Shown here piece by piece: positions 20,767-29,661 of a stretch of DNA of 64,000 nt (the first letter of the stretch is position 1; every line of letters begins with the position of its first letter). This stretch comes from DASRJG01 sp964647625. GTDB taxonomy: Bacteria > Acidobacteriota > Polarisedimenticolia > Polarisedimenticolales > DASRJG01. A program made the position numbers and the translations under genes. The notes under the pieces were generated by a model that saw only the letters and a list, made by a program, of their open reading frames with translations, was not told the DNA's origin and did not search any database. The stretch covers positions 15,665-79,664 of the forward strand of contig CAZYHZ010000016.1 of NCBI GenBank assembly GCA_964647625.1, read 5' to 3'.

Positions 20767-21773
20767 CACGCCTCCTTCCGATCCGACAGAAAGCTCTCGA
20801 GCACGAGAGCCATGAGCGCGATCGCCAGCGGGATCTGGTAGCGCTCCACCCAGCGCGTCTTCAAGATCGTCCCGGAGCCGGTTGCATCCATCGCCGAGAG
20901 CGCCTTGGCGATCTCGTCGACCTCGCCTTCGGCCGCCGTCGCCCGGTAATACTTCCCGCCGGTTTCGATCGCCAGCTGCCGCAAGGGGCGCTCGTCGAGC
21001 CTCGTCGTGACCAGATGCCCCTCGCGATCCTTCTTGTAGGTGCCGGCCGCTCCCTCGGGGATCGGAGCGCCCTGCTCGGTTCCGCAGCCGATGCCGAAGA
21101 CCGCGACCCCCGCGCGCTTCGCGGCCGAGACGGCGGCCTCGACGCCGCCTTCGTGGTCTTCTCCGTCGCTGATGACCACCAGCGCCCGGCCTTTCGCCTC
21201 GGTGCCTTCCGCGGCTTTCGAGCCGAGCGCGCGAATGCCGTCCTCGATCGCCGCCGCCATCGCGGTACCGGGAACCGAGACGGCTTCGACGTCGACCGCA
21301 TCGAGGAACAAGCGCACGGCCTCGTGGTCGAGCGTCAGCGGGCACGCGATCGCGGGCTTACCCGCGAACGTCACGAGCGCGACGCGATCGCCCGCCAAGC
21401 GGTCGAGAAGGCTGGATGCGGCCCGGACTCCGCGCGACAGGCGCGAGGGCGCCACGTCCGCCGCGGACATGCTCTTCGAGGTGTCGAGAACGATCGCGAG
21501 GTCGATGCCCTTGCGCGTGATGGTCTCGGTCCCGTGGCCCCACTGCGGACGGGCCGCGGCGACGATGCCCGACGTCGCGGCGACGAGCAGGGCGACGGTC
21601 TTGACCGCGCGCTTGTGCGCGCTCACCTCTCCCTGGAATCGCGAGACGTTGCCGCCGCCGCCGGCGAACTCCGACAGGGCGCGTTTCCGGCTCCAGGCGG
21701 ATCCGAGCGCGAGCGCCGCGAGCAGCGGAACGAGCGCGAGGAACCACAGGATCATCGGCGCCGCGAATCGCAT
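20766..21773 (-). CDS. BatB-like von Willebrand A membrane protein
   Basis: 335 residues with N-terminal membrane helices (about 5-25 and 50-70), a VWA domain with the metal-site motif DTSKS (in IVLDTSKSMSA) and later DGEDHEGG, and a C-terminal membrane helix (about 310-328). Bat VWA proteins are thought to form an envelope complex partnered with MoxR. Start overlaps the BatA stop (TGATG). Confidence 0.88.
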   Translation of the reverse strand: MRFAAPMILWFLALVPLLAALALGSAWSRKRALSEFAGGGGNVSRFQGEVSAHKRAVKTVALLVAATSGIVAAARPQWGHGTETITRKGIDLAIVLDTSKSMSAADVAPSRLSRGVRAASSLLDRLAGDRVALVTFAGKPAIACPLTLDHEAVRLFLDAVDVEAVSVPGTAMAAAIEDGIRALGSKAAEGTEAKGRALVVISDGEDHEGGVEAAVSAAKRAGVAVFGIGCGTEQGAPIPEGAAGTYKKDREGHLVTTRLDERPLRQLAIETGGKYYRATAAEGEVDEIAKALSAMDATGSGTILKTRWVERYQIPLAIALMALVLESFLSDRKEA

Positions 21774-22768
21774 CAGGGGATCCTCCTGAGCCGCGTGCCG
21801 GCCAGGAGCAGCTCCAGCGCGAGAAGGAATCCCGCCGGGACGAGCGCCTCGTGGAACTTCTCCGAATACACCATCCGGACGCGGCTTTGAACCTCCGTCT
21901 TCTCCATCTTGTCGATCTGGTCGAACGCCTCGGCGAAGCCTTTGGCGTCCGCGGCTCGGAAGTACGTGCCTCCGGTTCCGTCCGCGATCTTGCGAAGGAG
22001 ATCTTCGTCGAGGTCGGCCTCGACGCGCACATACGTCCGGCCGCCGCGCGGGTCGTCCACCGGGCACGGCACCTCCCCCGAGGATCCCACGCCGATGGTG
22101 TACACCTTGAAGCCCAGGGCGCGCGCGGCCTCGGCGGCGGATTCGGGGCCGAGCTGTCCCGCATTGTTCCGTCCGTCGGTGACGAGGACGACGACCTTGC
22201 TCTTCGCCTTCGACGCGCGCATCCGGTTGACGGCTGTGGCCAGGCCCATACCGAGCGCCGTGCGGTCCTCTCCCGGCGGCGCGAAATCGAGATCGCCGAC
22301 GAAGTTTAGGAGCATCTCGTGGTCGAGCGTCAGCGGGCACCGCGTGGTCGCGAGGCTCGCGAACGAGACGATGCCGATGCGATCCTCCGGGCGGCCGTCG
22401 ACGAACTTTCCGATGCACTCCTTCGCCACGGAGAGCCGATTTTTCGAGCGCGTGTCCTCGCAGCGCATGGAGCCCGACACGTCCATCGCGATCACGATGT
22501 CGACGCCGTTTGACGAGACGGTCGTGAGCGTCGACCCCGCTTGCGGCCGCGCCAGGGCGAAGATCGCCAGCGCGATCGCCCCGCCGCGCATCCAGGGCAG
22601 CGCTTGTTCCAAGCGCGTCCAGGGGCTCGCCGGCAGGCCCGCGAGCGAGACCGCGTCGGGGAACGAAATCCGGGGGCCCCCCGAGCGCAAGCGCCGCAGC
22701 GCCAGCCAGATCGCGGCGATCGCGAACGGGAGCAGGGCCAGCGCCCAGGGGGTCGCCAGGCGCGTCAT
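21773..22768 (-). CDS. BatA-like von Willebrand A membrane protein
   Basis: 331 residues: two N-terminal membrane helices, VWA domain with the intact MIDAS motif DVSGS (in IAMDVSGSMRC) and TDGRNNAG, C-terminal helix. The ATG at 22768 (MTRLATPW) is chosen because it overlaps the preceding stop by ATGA and begins at the membrane helix; longer in-frame sequence upstream is not protein-like. Paralogous to the next gene. Confidence 0.88.
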   Translation of the reverse strand: MTRLATPWALALLPFAIAAIWLALRRLRSGGPRISFPDAVSLAGLPASPWTRLEQALPWMRGGAIALAIFALARPQAGSTLTTVSSNGVDIVIAMDVSGSMRCEDTRSKNRLSVAKECIGKFVDGRPEDRIGIVSFASLATTRCPLTLDHEMLLNFVGDLDFAPPGEDRTALGMGLATAVNRMRASKAKSKVVVLVTDGRNNAGQLGPESAAEAARALGFKVYTIGVGSSGEVPCPVDDPRGGRTYVRVEADLDEDLLRKIADGTGGTYFRAADAKGFAEAFDQIDKMEKTEVQSRVRMVYSEKFHEALVPAGFLLALELLLAGTRLRRIP

Positions 22769-23724
22769 GGCGCGGCCTCGGCGACCGGAGTCGCGGGGAG
22801 CTCGACCGGCTTGGTCATGTCGACGAGGCGGTACGCCTCCTCGACCGACGTCCGGCAATCGGCCGGCCCCGCGTTTTCACGCGCGAACTTGACCCGGTCG
22901 GAGGCGTCGAGGAGCGTGCGCGCGAGCACGGCCGCCTCGACGGGGGCGCCGGCGCTCTGGAGCTGCAGCGGAACCTCCGACGTCGTCCGGTCGAGGAGGT
23001 CGACGCGATAACGGCCCTCGAGGTACTGCTTCATGATGTGCGTCAGCTCGTCGTGGAAGACCCCGAACCGGCCTTCCTCCACAAGACGCCGCGCCAGGAG
23101 CTTTTCCAGCTCTTCGTAGACCCAGACGTGCGGGGGCAGGCGGCGGAACGGATCGGCAGGGGCGGCGATCGCGGCGAGCCGGGCCGCATAGCGCCGCCAC
23201 AGCCACCACGCGCCACCGGCGATCGCGAGCAGACCCAGGAATGAGTAGAGAGCGAGCTTGAGCGGACCGTAGTTCGGCGGGATGGACGCTTCGGGCTTGA
23301 GGTCCGCGAGGTCCGGCGGCTTCTCGCCGGTCGTTCCGGCCGGAAGCGACGTCTCGATCGTCAGCGTCACGGGCTCGCTCGTCGCCAGTGAAGCGGTTCC
23401 GGCTTTCGTCAGCGGGACGCTGACGCCGGGCACCGTCACCGAGCCGAGCTGGTATACGGCGATCGTCCCGCTCCAGACGCGGGTCGTCGCGCCGGCGGGG
23501 GCGGGCTCCCATCCGCCGCCGAGCACCTGAGCCGCGCCCCACTCGACCGGGAGCGGGGACGTGTCGAGCGTCTCGTCGGGTCCGGCGTCGACGGTCAGCC
23601 GCGCGTGGATCGGGTCTCCGATGCGCGCCTTCAAGGGATCGAGCGCCAGCCGCACGGCGGCCGCCCTCGATTCTCCCGCGACGAGAACGGCCGCGATCAG
23701 GCCGATGGTGCGCCGCATCGTCAT
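22765..23724 (-). CDS. Bat-operon membrane protein with beta-rich periplasmic domain (DUF4381-like)
   Basis: 319 residues: signal peptide, a beta-rich domain reminiscent of the BatD N-terminus (LDPLKARIGDPIHARLTVDA), a single transmembrane helix (about 163-185), and a cytoplasmic helical tail (PHVWVYEELEKLLARRLVE ... ELTHIMKQYLEGRYR). It sits where small proteins between the DUF58 protein and BatA usually lie and is coupled at both ends by ATGA overlaps. No enzymatic motif is visible. Confidence 0.72.
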   Translation of the reverse strand: MTMRRTIGLIAAVLVAGESRAAAVRLALDPLKARIGDPIHARLTVDAGPDETLDTSPLPVEWGAAQVLGGGWEPAPAGATTRVWSGTIAVYQLGSVTVPGVSVPLTKAGTASLATSEPVTLTIETSLPAGTTGEKPPDLADLKPEASIPPNYGPLKLALYSFLGLLAIAGGAWWLWRRYAARLAAIAAPADPFRRLPPHVWVYEELEKLLARRLVEEGRFGVFHDELTHIMKQYLEGRYRVDLLDRTTSEVPLQLQSAGAPVEAAVLARTLLDASDRVKFARENAGPADCRTSVEEAYRLVDMTKPVELPATPVAEAAP

Positions 23725-24611
23725 GCTCCCGCCCGCGCCGCGCGGCGGGCGCGCTCGCGGAAGAACAGGAGCAGCGCGCGGTCGTAATCGGTTCCGGTCG
23801 AGAGCTCGAGGATCTCGGTCCCGGAGCGCTTCAGGATCTCGCGGGTGCGGGCGTGCTCCTTCACCCAGCGCTGCGCGAAGAGCTGGCGGACGGCGGCGTG
23901 GCCCGAGTCGACGACGGTCATCCGCCCGGTCTCCGCATCGCGCACCGCGACCAGGCCGGCGTTGGCCAGCTGGCTCTCGCGGGGGTCCGAGATCTTCATC
24001 GCGACGAGGTCGTGCTTGAGGTTGACGACCCGGAGCGTCTTCTCGTAGCCGTCGGCCTGGAAATCGGAGATCAGGAACACGACCGCGCGCTTGGTAACGA
24101 CGCGGCGGAGCACCTCGAGCGCGCCCGAAAGGTCGGTCCCCTGCCCGGCCGTCTCGAACGCCATCAGCTCGCGAAGGACCCGGAGGCCGTGCTGGCGCCC
24201 CTTGCGGGGAGGGACGAACCGCTCGATGCGGTCGGTGAACAGGAGCAGCCCCACGCGGTCGTTGTTGCGGATCGCCGAGAACGCGAGCAGCGCCGCGATC
24301 TCCGCCGCCGTCTCGAGCTTCGTCGCGGCGGCGGTGCCGAAACGGCCCGAGGCCGAGGCATCGACGACGAGCATCACGGTCAGCTCGCGCTCCTCGGTGA
24401 ACTTCTTGACGAACGGGTGGCCCATCTTCGCCGATACGTTCCAATCGATGGTGCGGACGTCGTCGCCGGGCTCGTATTCGCGGACCTCGGCGAACTCGAC
24501 GCCTCGCCCCTTGAACACGGAGTGATACGAACCCGCGAGGCTTTCGTCGACCAGGCGCCGTGTCCGGATCTCCAGGCGGCGCACCCGGCGAAGCACGTCG
24601 CGAGGGTTCAC
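23721..24611 (-). CDS. DUF58 / VWA-like protein of the MoxR-Bat operon
   Basis: 296 residues of the DUF58 family, standard partner of MoxR ATPases. Visible is the conserved YEPGDDVRTIDWNVSAKMG block, where RxIDWN is diagnostic, then a VWA-like fold with DASAS. The coupled start overlaps the MoxR stop (ATGA). Confidence 0.9.
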   Translation of the reverse strand: MNPRDVLRRVRRLEIRTRRLVDESLAGSYHSVFKGRGVEFAEVREYEPGDDVRTIDWNVSAKMGHPFVKKFTEERELTVMLVVDASASGRFGTAAATKLETAAEIAALLAFSAIRNNDRVGLLLFTDRIERFVPPRKGRQHGLRVLRELMAFETAGQGTDLSGALEVLRRVVTKRAVVFLISDFQADGYEKTLRVVNLKHDLVAMKISDPRESQLANAGLVAVRDAETGRMTVVDSGHAAVRQLFAQRWVKEHARTREILKRSGTEILELSTGTDYDRALLLFFRERARRAARAGA

Positions 24612-25594
24612 GGCACCTCGACGGCGTCGAATACGCGCTGCACGACCTCGTCGGCCGTCACGGACTCGGCCTCGGCCTCGAAGGACAGGATCAGGCGGTG
24701 CCGCAGCACGTCGTGGCCGACCGCTTTGATGTCTTCCGGGGAGACGAAGCCGCGTCCCCGCAGGAACGCGTGGGCTCGGCCGGCCACGATCAGGGCCATC
24801 GTGGCCCGGGGGGACGCCCCGTACTGGACGAGCGCTTCGAGGTCGAGCTTGAACTCCTTCGGCTTCCGCGTCGCCTGCACGAGCCGCACGGCGTAGTCCT
24901 TGATGCGGTCGTCGACGTAGATGGCGTGCATCGCCGTCCGCGCGCGCTCGATGTCGGCCAGGCCGATCACCGCGCGGACTTCCGGCGGCTCAGAGCCCGT
25001 CATCCGATCGAGGATGAGCCGCTCCTCGTCGGAGGCCGGGTAGTCGACCTTGAGCTTGAGGAGGAAGCGATCCACCTGGGCTTCGGGCAGCGGGTAGGTC
25101 CCTTCTTGCTCGATCGGGTTCTGCGTGGCCAGGACCAGGAACGGTGACGGCAGCGGGTAGGTCGTGTCGCCGATCGTCACCTGGCGTTCCTGCATGGCCT
25201 CGAGCAGCGCGCTTTGGACCTTCGCGGGCGCGCGGTTGATCTCGTCGGCGAGGACGAAGTTGGCGAAGAGAGGGCCCTTGCGGGGCGTGAAGCTGCCCTC
25301 TTTCTGGTTGTAGATGAGGGTCCCCGTCAGATCCGCGGGAAGCAGGTCCGGCGTGAACTGGATCCGGCTGAACGTGCCGTGGACCGCTCCGGCCAGCGAG
25401 CGCACGGCGAGCGTCTTGGCGAGCCCGGGGACGCCCTCCAATAGAAGATGGCCACGCGTGAGCAGGCCGATGACCATTCGATCGAGGAGGTACTTCTGCC
25501 CGACGATCACCCGCCGGACCTCCCCCAGGAGCTGCTCGACGGCCGCCCCCTCACGTTGGACGCGATCTTGGACGTCTTGAACTGATTCGCTCAT
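24608..25594 (-). CDS. MoxR-family AAA+ ATPase
   Basis: 328-residue AAA+ ATPase thought to act as a chaperone for VWA proteins. Walker A GVPGLAKT, Walker B LADEINRAPAKVQSALLEAM and the sensor block ATQNPIEQEGTYPLPEAQ are all intact. The ATG at 25594 has GGAGG 5 bases upstream. It heads the operon and follows a strong promoter. Confidence 0.93.
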   Translation of the reverse strand: MSESVQDVQDRVQREGAAVEQLLGEVRRVIVGQKYLLDRMVIGLLTRGHLLLEGVPGLAKTLAVRSLAGAVHGTFSRIQFTPDLLPADLTGTLIYNQKEGSFTPRKGPLFANFVLADEINRAPAKVQSALLEAMQERQVTIGDTTYPLPSPFLVLATQNPIEQEGTYPLPEAQVDRFLLKLKVDYPASDEERLILDRMTGSEPPEVRAVIGLADIERARTAMHAIYVDDRIKDYAVRLVQATRKPKEFKLDLEALVQYGASPRATMALIVAGRAHAFLRGRGFVSPEDIKAVGHDVLRHRLILSFEAEAESVTADEVVQRVFDAVEVP

Positions 25595-25642
25595 CGAACC
25601 TCCGGAAGGCTTGGATTCCCAGTCGCGAAACGACGACCAAGG

Positions 25643-25671
25643 ATTGTAGAAACGGTCCGTGGGGGTGTCAA
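25643..25671 (-). promoter_or_regulatory. Sigma-70-type promoter of the MoxR-Bat-HemW operon
   Basis: On the minus strand: TTGACA (25671-25666), 17-base spacer, TACAAT (25648-25643). The -35 is perfect and the -10 matches 5 of 6. The predicted start is near 25636, giving a leader of about 41 bases. It is the best sigma-70 match found in the window. Confidence 0.75.
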
Positions 25672-25778
25672 AAAGCGCCGGGGGGGCAGCGAGTGGACGG
25701 TTCGGGAGCCGGACCCCATATTCCGGAGCGGCCGGGACTGCTCCGGCCCTGACGTCCGAGCATTCGGGGGGGTCTCCC

Positions 25779-27020
25779 GTGCAGAAGAAATTGGCCGCAT
25801 CGTTCCTGCTCGTTACGTTCCTGTGCACCGCCGTCGCGGTCGTCGTCCCGCGCTTCCAACCGGATCCGGCATGGAGCGCGGCGCTCAACGTCTGCTTCGA
25901 TCTCGCGATCGGGCTCGGAGGCGCTTGGCTCGTCTCGTGGCTCGTCGTCCGCCGGATCAAGGAGCTGGCCGCCGCCGCCGCACTGATCAGCCGTGGCGAC
26001 CTGACCCAGGTCGTCGACTGCGAGGGCGCCGACGAGACGGCCGAGCTCGCCCGGTCGTTCAGCACGATGCTCGCGAACCTCCTCAACGTGCTCACCGAGG
26101 TGCGCTCGGGGTCCGAGCAGATCTACAGCTCGGCGCTGTCGCTCTCGCGGACATCCGAGGACGTGAACACCGCCACGAGCGGCATCGCTGAGGCCGCACA
26201 GGCGATCGCGCGAGGCGCGGACGCGCAGGCCGACGAGGTCGCGCGGACGTCCACGTTGACGCGGGACCTGGCCGCATCCGCCGACAAGGTCGCGGAGGCC
26301 GCCGCCACGGTGAACGAAGCCGCCGACGAGGCCGCCTCGCGCGCCAACGCGGGCGCCGCCGCAGCGCGGCGCGCCGCCGACGGCATCGTCGGGCTGAAAA
26401 CCGCGGTCGATGCGTCCGCCGACGCCGTCGAGGGGTTCCAGGCCCGGGCGGACGAGATCGGCAAGATCGTCACGTTCATCGTCTCGCTGTCGGAGCAGAC
26501 GCACCTCCTCGCGATCAACGCGACGATCGAGGCCTCCCGCGCCGGGGACGAGGCACGCGGCTTCGCGATCGTCGCCGAGGAAGTGCGGCGCCTCGCGGAT
26601 CACGTCCGCGGGTTCGCCGACCAGATCGGCTCGGTCACCGACGAGATCCGCGGCGGCTCGCACATGGTCGCGCGGAGCATCCGCGAGAGCGTCAAGGCCG
26701 CGGGCTCCGCCCGCGAGATGGTCGAGCACGCGGCGACGTCGTTCGACGGCGTCCTTTCCGCGACGCGCGGAACCACCGACCGGTCGCGCGCGATCGCGCG
26801 CAGCGTCGACGAGCAGCGCCGTCTGGCGCGCCAGGTCGATGAGGCGCTCGAGCGGATCGTGCGCATCGCCAAGGAGAACGCCAAGGGCACCGAGGAGACC
26901 TCCTCCGCCACCGTGGGGCAGACCGCCTCCATGCACGCGATGGCTGCCGCGGCGCACGAGCTCGCGCGCACGTCCGACCAGCTCAAGGGGTTGATCTCGA
27001 CGTTCCGGCTGCGGGACTAG
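25779..27020 (+). CDS. Methyl-accepting chemotaxis protein without large sensor domain
   Basis: 413 residues: two close N-terminal membrane helices (about 5-22 and 34-55) with almost no periplasmic loop, a HAMP region (RRIKELAAAAALISRGDLTQ), then the long helical signalling domain with the conserved tip SLSEQTHLLAINATIEASRA and RGFAIVAEEVRRLA. Lack of a periplasmic domain suggests it senses inside the cell or membrane, or works through a partner. The GTG at 25779 (after GGGGGG) is chosen; in-frame sequence upstream is not hydrophobic or conserved. It starts a three-gene chemosensory set. Confidence 0.88.
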   Translation: MQKKLAASFLLVTFLCTAVAVVVPRFQPDPAWSAALNVCFDLAIGLGGAWLVSWLVVRRIKELAAAAALISRGDLTQVVDCEGADETAELARSFSTMLANLLNVLTEVRSGSEQIYSSALSLSRTSEDVNTATSGIAEAAQAIARGADAQADEVARTSTLTRDLAASADKVAEAAATVNEAADEAASRANAGAAAARRAADGIVGLKTAVDASADAVEGFQARADEIGKIVTFIVSLSEQTHLLAINATIEASRAGDEARGFAIVAEEVRRLADHVRGFADQIGSVTDEIRGGSHMVARSIRESVKAAGSAREMVEHAATSFDGVLSATRGTTDRSRAIARSVDEQRRLARQVDEALERIVRIAKENAKGTEETSSATVGQTASMHAMAAAAHELARTSDQLKGLISTFRLRD

Positions 27021-27022
27021 AC

Positions 27023-27403
27023 GTGGAGCTTCTCTACTTCCAGCTCGACGGCGCGCCCTACGCGATCGTCCTCGCGACGATCGCCGACGTCGCGCCCGCG
27101 GGTGCGATCCACCCGGTGCCGCTCGCCCCGCGCGCGGTTCTGGGCCTCGCGGAGCGCCGGGGCCGGCCGGTCGCGGTGATCGACCTGCGATCCATGCTCG
27201 ACGCCACACCCGCCGAGCGCTCTAGCTCGGGGCACCTGGTCCGGTTGGCGGAGCCGCTCGACGGCGCGGCGCTTCTCGTTCCCGCCGAGGTGTTCTCCGG
27301 CTCGGGCACTCCGGCGACCTCGGAGCACGTCTGGATCGACGGCCGGCTCCACCGGCTTCTCGACGCCCACGCCCTGGTCAAGCGTGCGGCGGGGCTGCAC
27401 TGA
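27023..27403 (+). CDS. CheW-like coupling protein
   Basis: 126 residues of the CheW fold: LLYFQLDGAPYAIVLATIADV at the start (only part conserved) and LGLAERRGRPVAVIDLRSML, the typical RG..vPVIDLR element. It links the chemoreceptor to the kinase encoded next. GTG start 2 bases after the receptor stop. Confidence 0.87.
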   Translation: MELLYFQLDGAPYAIVLATIADVAPAGAIHPVPLAPRAVLGLAERRGRPVAVIDLRSMLDATPAERSSSGHLVRLAEPLDGAALLVPAEVFSGSGTPATSEHVWIDGRLHRLLDAHALVKRAAGLH

Positions 27404-27404
27404 C

Positions 27405-29303
27405 ATGGACCTTTCGTCCTACCTCGACCTGTTCGTCGCCGAGGCGCGGGAGCACATCGGCGCCGCATCGGAAGCCGCCGATGTCATGGACGCAGCGCGC
27501 GCCCCGGAAGGCCTGCGCGAGCTGTTCCGCCACGTCCACTCCGTCAAGGGAATGGCTGCATCGATGGGGTTCGGGGCGATGAGCGCGCTCGCTCACGACG
27601 CCGAGTCGTTGATGGACCACCTGCGGGAGGGCCGCCTCTCTCCCCGGCCCGAGATCCGCAGCGTCCTCTCTGCGGCCCTGATCTGCCTCGAGCGCATGGT
27701 CGACCGCGCCGAGTCCCGGCAGCCGGTGGACGACGACGAGCGGACGCCGATCCAGGCCCGGCTGCGGCAGGTCCTCAGGGACGCGTCGCGGCATGCCGAG
27801 GACGCGGGAGTCGATCCCGGCGGCAGCGCGCGGGCCGCCGTTCCGTCCCGGGCCCCCGCCCCGGCGGGCGCGGTGCGCCTCTCGATCATCGTCGGTCGCG
27901 AGCGGGCCTTCCCCTCCGTCCGCGCCGCGATCGTTCTCGGCCAGCTCTCCCGGCTCGGACGGATCGTCCGCACCGATCCGCCGATGGCGGCGCTGCGCGG
28001 CGGCCGCTTCGACGGGCGCCTCCAGGTGCTGTTCGTCTCGGAGCTGCCCGGAAGGCTCCTCGCCGATCGCGTCGCCGCGATCGAGGACGTCGACACGTTC
28101 ACCCTCGTTCCGGCGGAGCTACCCCCGGAGAAGACCGAAACCCTCGCGGCGCGGGCCTCCCTGCGCATTCGCGCCGATCGACTCGACGGGGTCATCGACG
28201 ACGTCCTCGATTTGATGTCGTCCGTGGGACGGATCGACAGCCGGGCCGAGGGGCGCTCCACAGTGGCGCTCACCACCGAGACCCAGGCCGCACGACTCCT
28301 GGTGCGCCGGGCGTACGAAGGTCTCGTCGAGATGCGTCTCGTCCCGTTCACGATCGTCTCGCACCGGCTCCGGCGCGGCGCCGAGGAGCTCTCGCGCTCG
28401 CTCGCCAAGTCCGTCTCGCTCGAATTCGAGGGCGAGAGCGTGAAAATCGACCGGAGCCTCCTCGAAAAGCTGGTCGATCCCCTGCTCCACCTGGTGCGCA
28501 ACGCCATCGACCACGGCATCGAGCCGGGTCCCGGACGCGAGACCGCGCGCAAGCCGGCCCGCGGCCGCGTGCGTGTTCACGTCGTCCGGCGCGTCTCGCA
28601 CTTATCGATCACGGTCGAGGACGACGGCCGGGGCCTCGATCCGCGGCTCCTCAAGGAGCTTGCCATCGAGAAGGGCCTGCTGACGCCCGGCGACGCGGCC
28701 ATGCTGTCCGATCCCGGCGCGTTCGAGCTGATCACGAACCCGGGCTTCACGACGGTCGAGAATGCGACGGAGGTCTCGGGGCGCGGCGTGGGGATGGACG
28801 TCGTGAAGGGCGCCGTCGAGGTCCTCGGCGGCCGGCTGCGCATCGAAAGCCGCGTGGGGCGCGGCACCCGCTTCGAGCTGATCCTTCCGCCCGCGGTGGC
28901 GCTCGTCCAGGCGTACATGATCCGCGCCGGCGGAACGACGTTCGCGGTTCCGCTCGCGGCGCTCGCGCGCACGGCACCCACCGACGACAACGCGACGACC
29001 TGGCACGACGGACGCCGTTTCTGCACCGGCGGGGACGAGAGCGTCGAGGTCTTCGCGCTCGCCGAGATTCTCGGGCTTGCGGCCGCAACCGCCGGGGCGA
29101 GCGCGATGGCGCTGATCGGCGAGACGGCTTCGGGCCGGCAGATCGGTTTCGAGGTCGACGAGGTCGTGGGCAAGAAGGACCTCGTCGTCCGGCCGTTGCC
29201 GGCACCGCTGTCGGGGCTCAAGGGGTATTCCGGCGCGGCCGTTCTCGACGACGGATCGATCGTCCTCGTGATCGACCCGGGAAGCCTGCCGCTGCCGTCC
29301 TAG
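27405..29303 (+). CDS. CheA-type chemosensory histidine kinase
   Basis: 632 residues. HPt domain with H45 in HVHSVKGMA; dimerisation helices; kinase N box HLVRNAIDHGIE (about 361), G1 DDGRGLD, G2 GRGVGMDVVK (about 459), then GRGTRFELILPP; C-terminal CheW-like domain (about 510-632) with VDEVVGKKDLVV. The region between HPt and dimerisation domains (about 140-240) is not a recognisable CheY-binding P2 domain. No CheY, CheB or CheR is encoded nearby, so the output partner is elsewhere. Start ATG 27405, 1 base after the CheW stop. Confidence 0.9.
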   Translation: MDLSSYLDLFVAEAREHIGAASEAADVMDAARAPEGLRELFRHVHSVKGMAASMGFGAMSALAHDAESLMDHLREGRLSPRPEIRSVLSAALICLERMVDRAESRQPVDDDERTPIQARLRQVLRDASRHAEDAGVDPGGSARAAVPSRAPAPAGAVRLSIIVGRERAFPSVRAAIVLGQLSRLGRIVRTDPPMAALRGGRFDGRLQVLFVSELPGRLLADRVAAIEDVDTFTLVPAELPPEKTETLAARASLRIRADRLDGVIDDVLDLMSSVGRIDSRAEGRSTVALTTETQAARLLVRRAYEGLVEMRLVPFTIVSHRLRRGAEELSRSLAKSVSLEFEGESVKIDRSLLEKLVDPLLHLVRNAIDHGIEPGPGRETARKPARGRVRVHVVRRVSHLSITVEDDGRGLDPRLLKELAIEKGLLTPGDAAMLSDPGAFELITNPGFTTVENATEVSGRGVGMDVVKGAVEVLGGRLRIESRVGRGTRFELILPPAVALVQAYMIRAGGTTFAVPLAALARTAPTDDNATTWHDGRRFCTGGDESVEVFALAEILGLAAATAGASAMALIGETASGRQIGFEVDEVVGKKDLVVRPLPAPLSGLKGYSGAAVLDDGSIVLVIDPGSLPLPS

Positions 29304-29632
29304 GCGATGTGCCTCGTGAGGAACGAGCGGAGCTGCTCTTTGGGCAATGCGCCGACCCTCTGATCGACCACGCGCCCATCCTTGAAAACGACGAGCATCG
29401 GAATGCTCCGGACGCCGAAGCGAGCGGAGAGATCTCCGTTCTCGTCCACGTTGACCTTCGCGACGGTCGCGCGGCCCGCCACCTCGCCGGCGAGCTGATC
29501 GAGGTACGGCGCGATCATCTTGCACGGCCCGCACCAGGTCGCCCAGAAATCGACGAGGACGGGCCCTTGCGCGTTCTTGATCGTCTCGTCGAAGCTGTCC
29601 TCGGTAAGATGCACGACCTGACCGCTGCCCAT
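29300..29632 (-). CDS. trxA: Thioredoxin
   Basis: 110-residue cytoplasmic thioredoxin with active site WCGPC (C34, C37), cis-Pro segment SIPMLVVFKDG and the usual length. It reduces protein disulfides using thioredoxin reductase (not in the window). GGAGGAG lies before the ATG. Its stop codon and the CheA stop share the palindrome CTAG (29300-29303). Confidence 0.93.
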   Translation of the reverse strand: MGSGQVVHLTEDSFDETIKNAQGPVLVDFWATWCGPCKMIAPYLDQLAGEVAGRATVAKVNVDENGDLSARFGVRSIPMLVVFKDGRVVDQRVGALPKEQLRSFLTRHIA

Positions 29633-29661
29633 CGGATCTCCTCCGGAGCGAACGTTTCGGA

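Noticed and set aside
24608..26095. A longer MoxR start using in-frame codons far upstream of 25594
   Set aside because: The extra sequence crosses the promoter at 25643-25671 and the receptor gene on the other strand, and it is not conserved-looking. The ATG at 25594 has a good ribosome-binding site.
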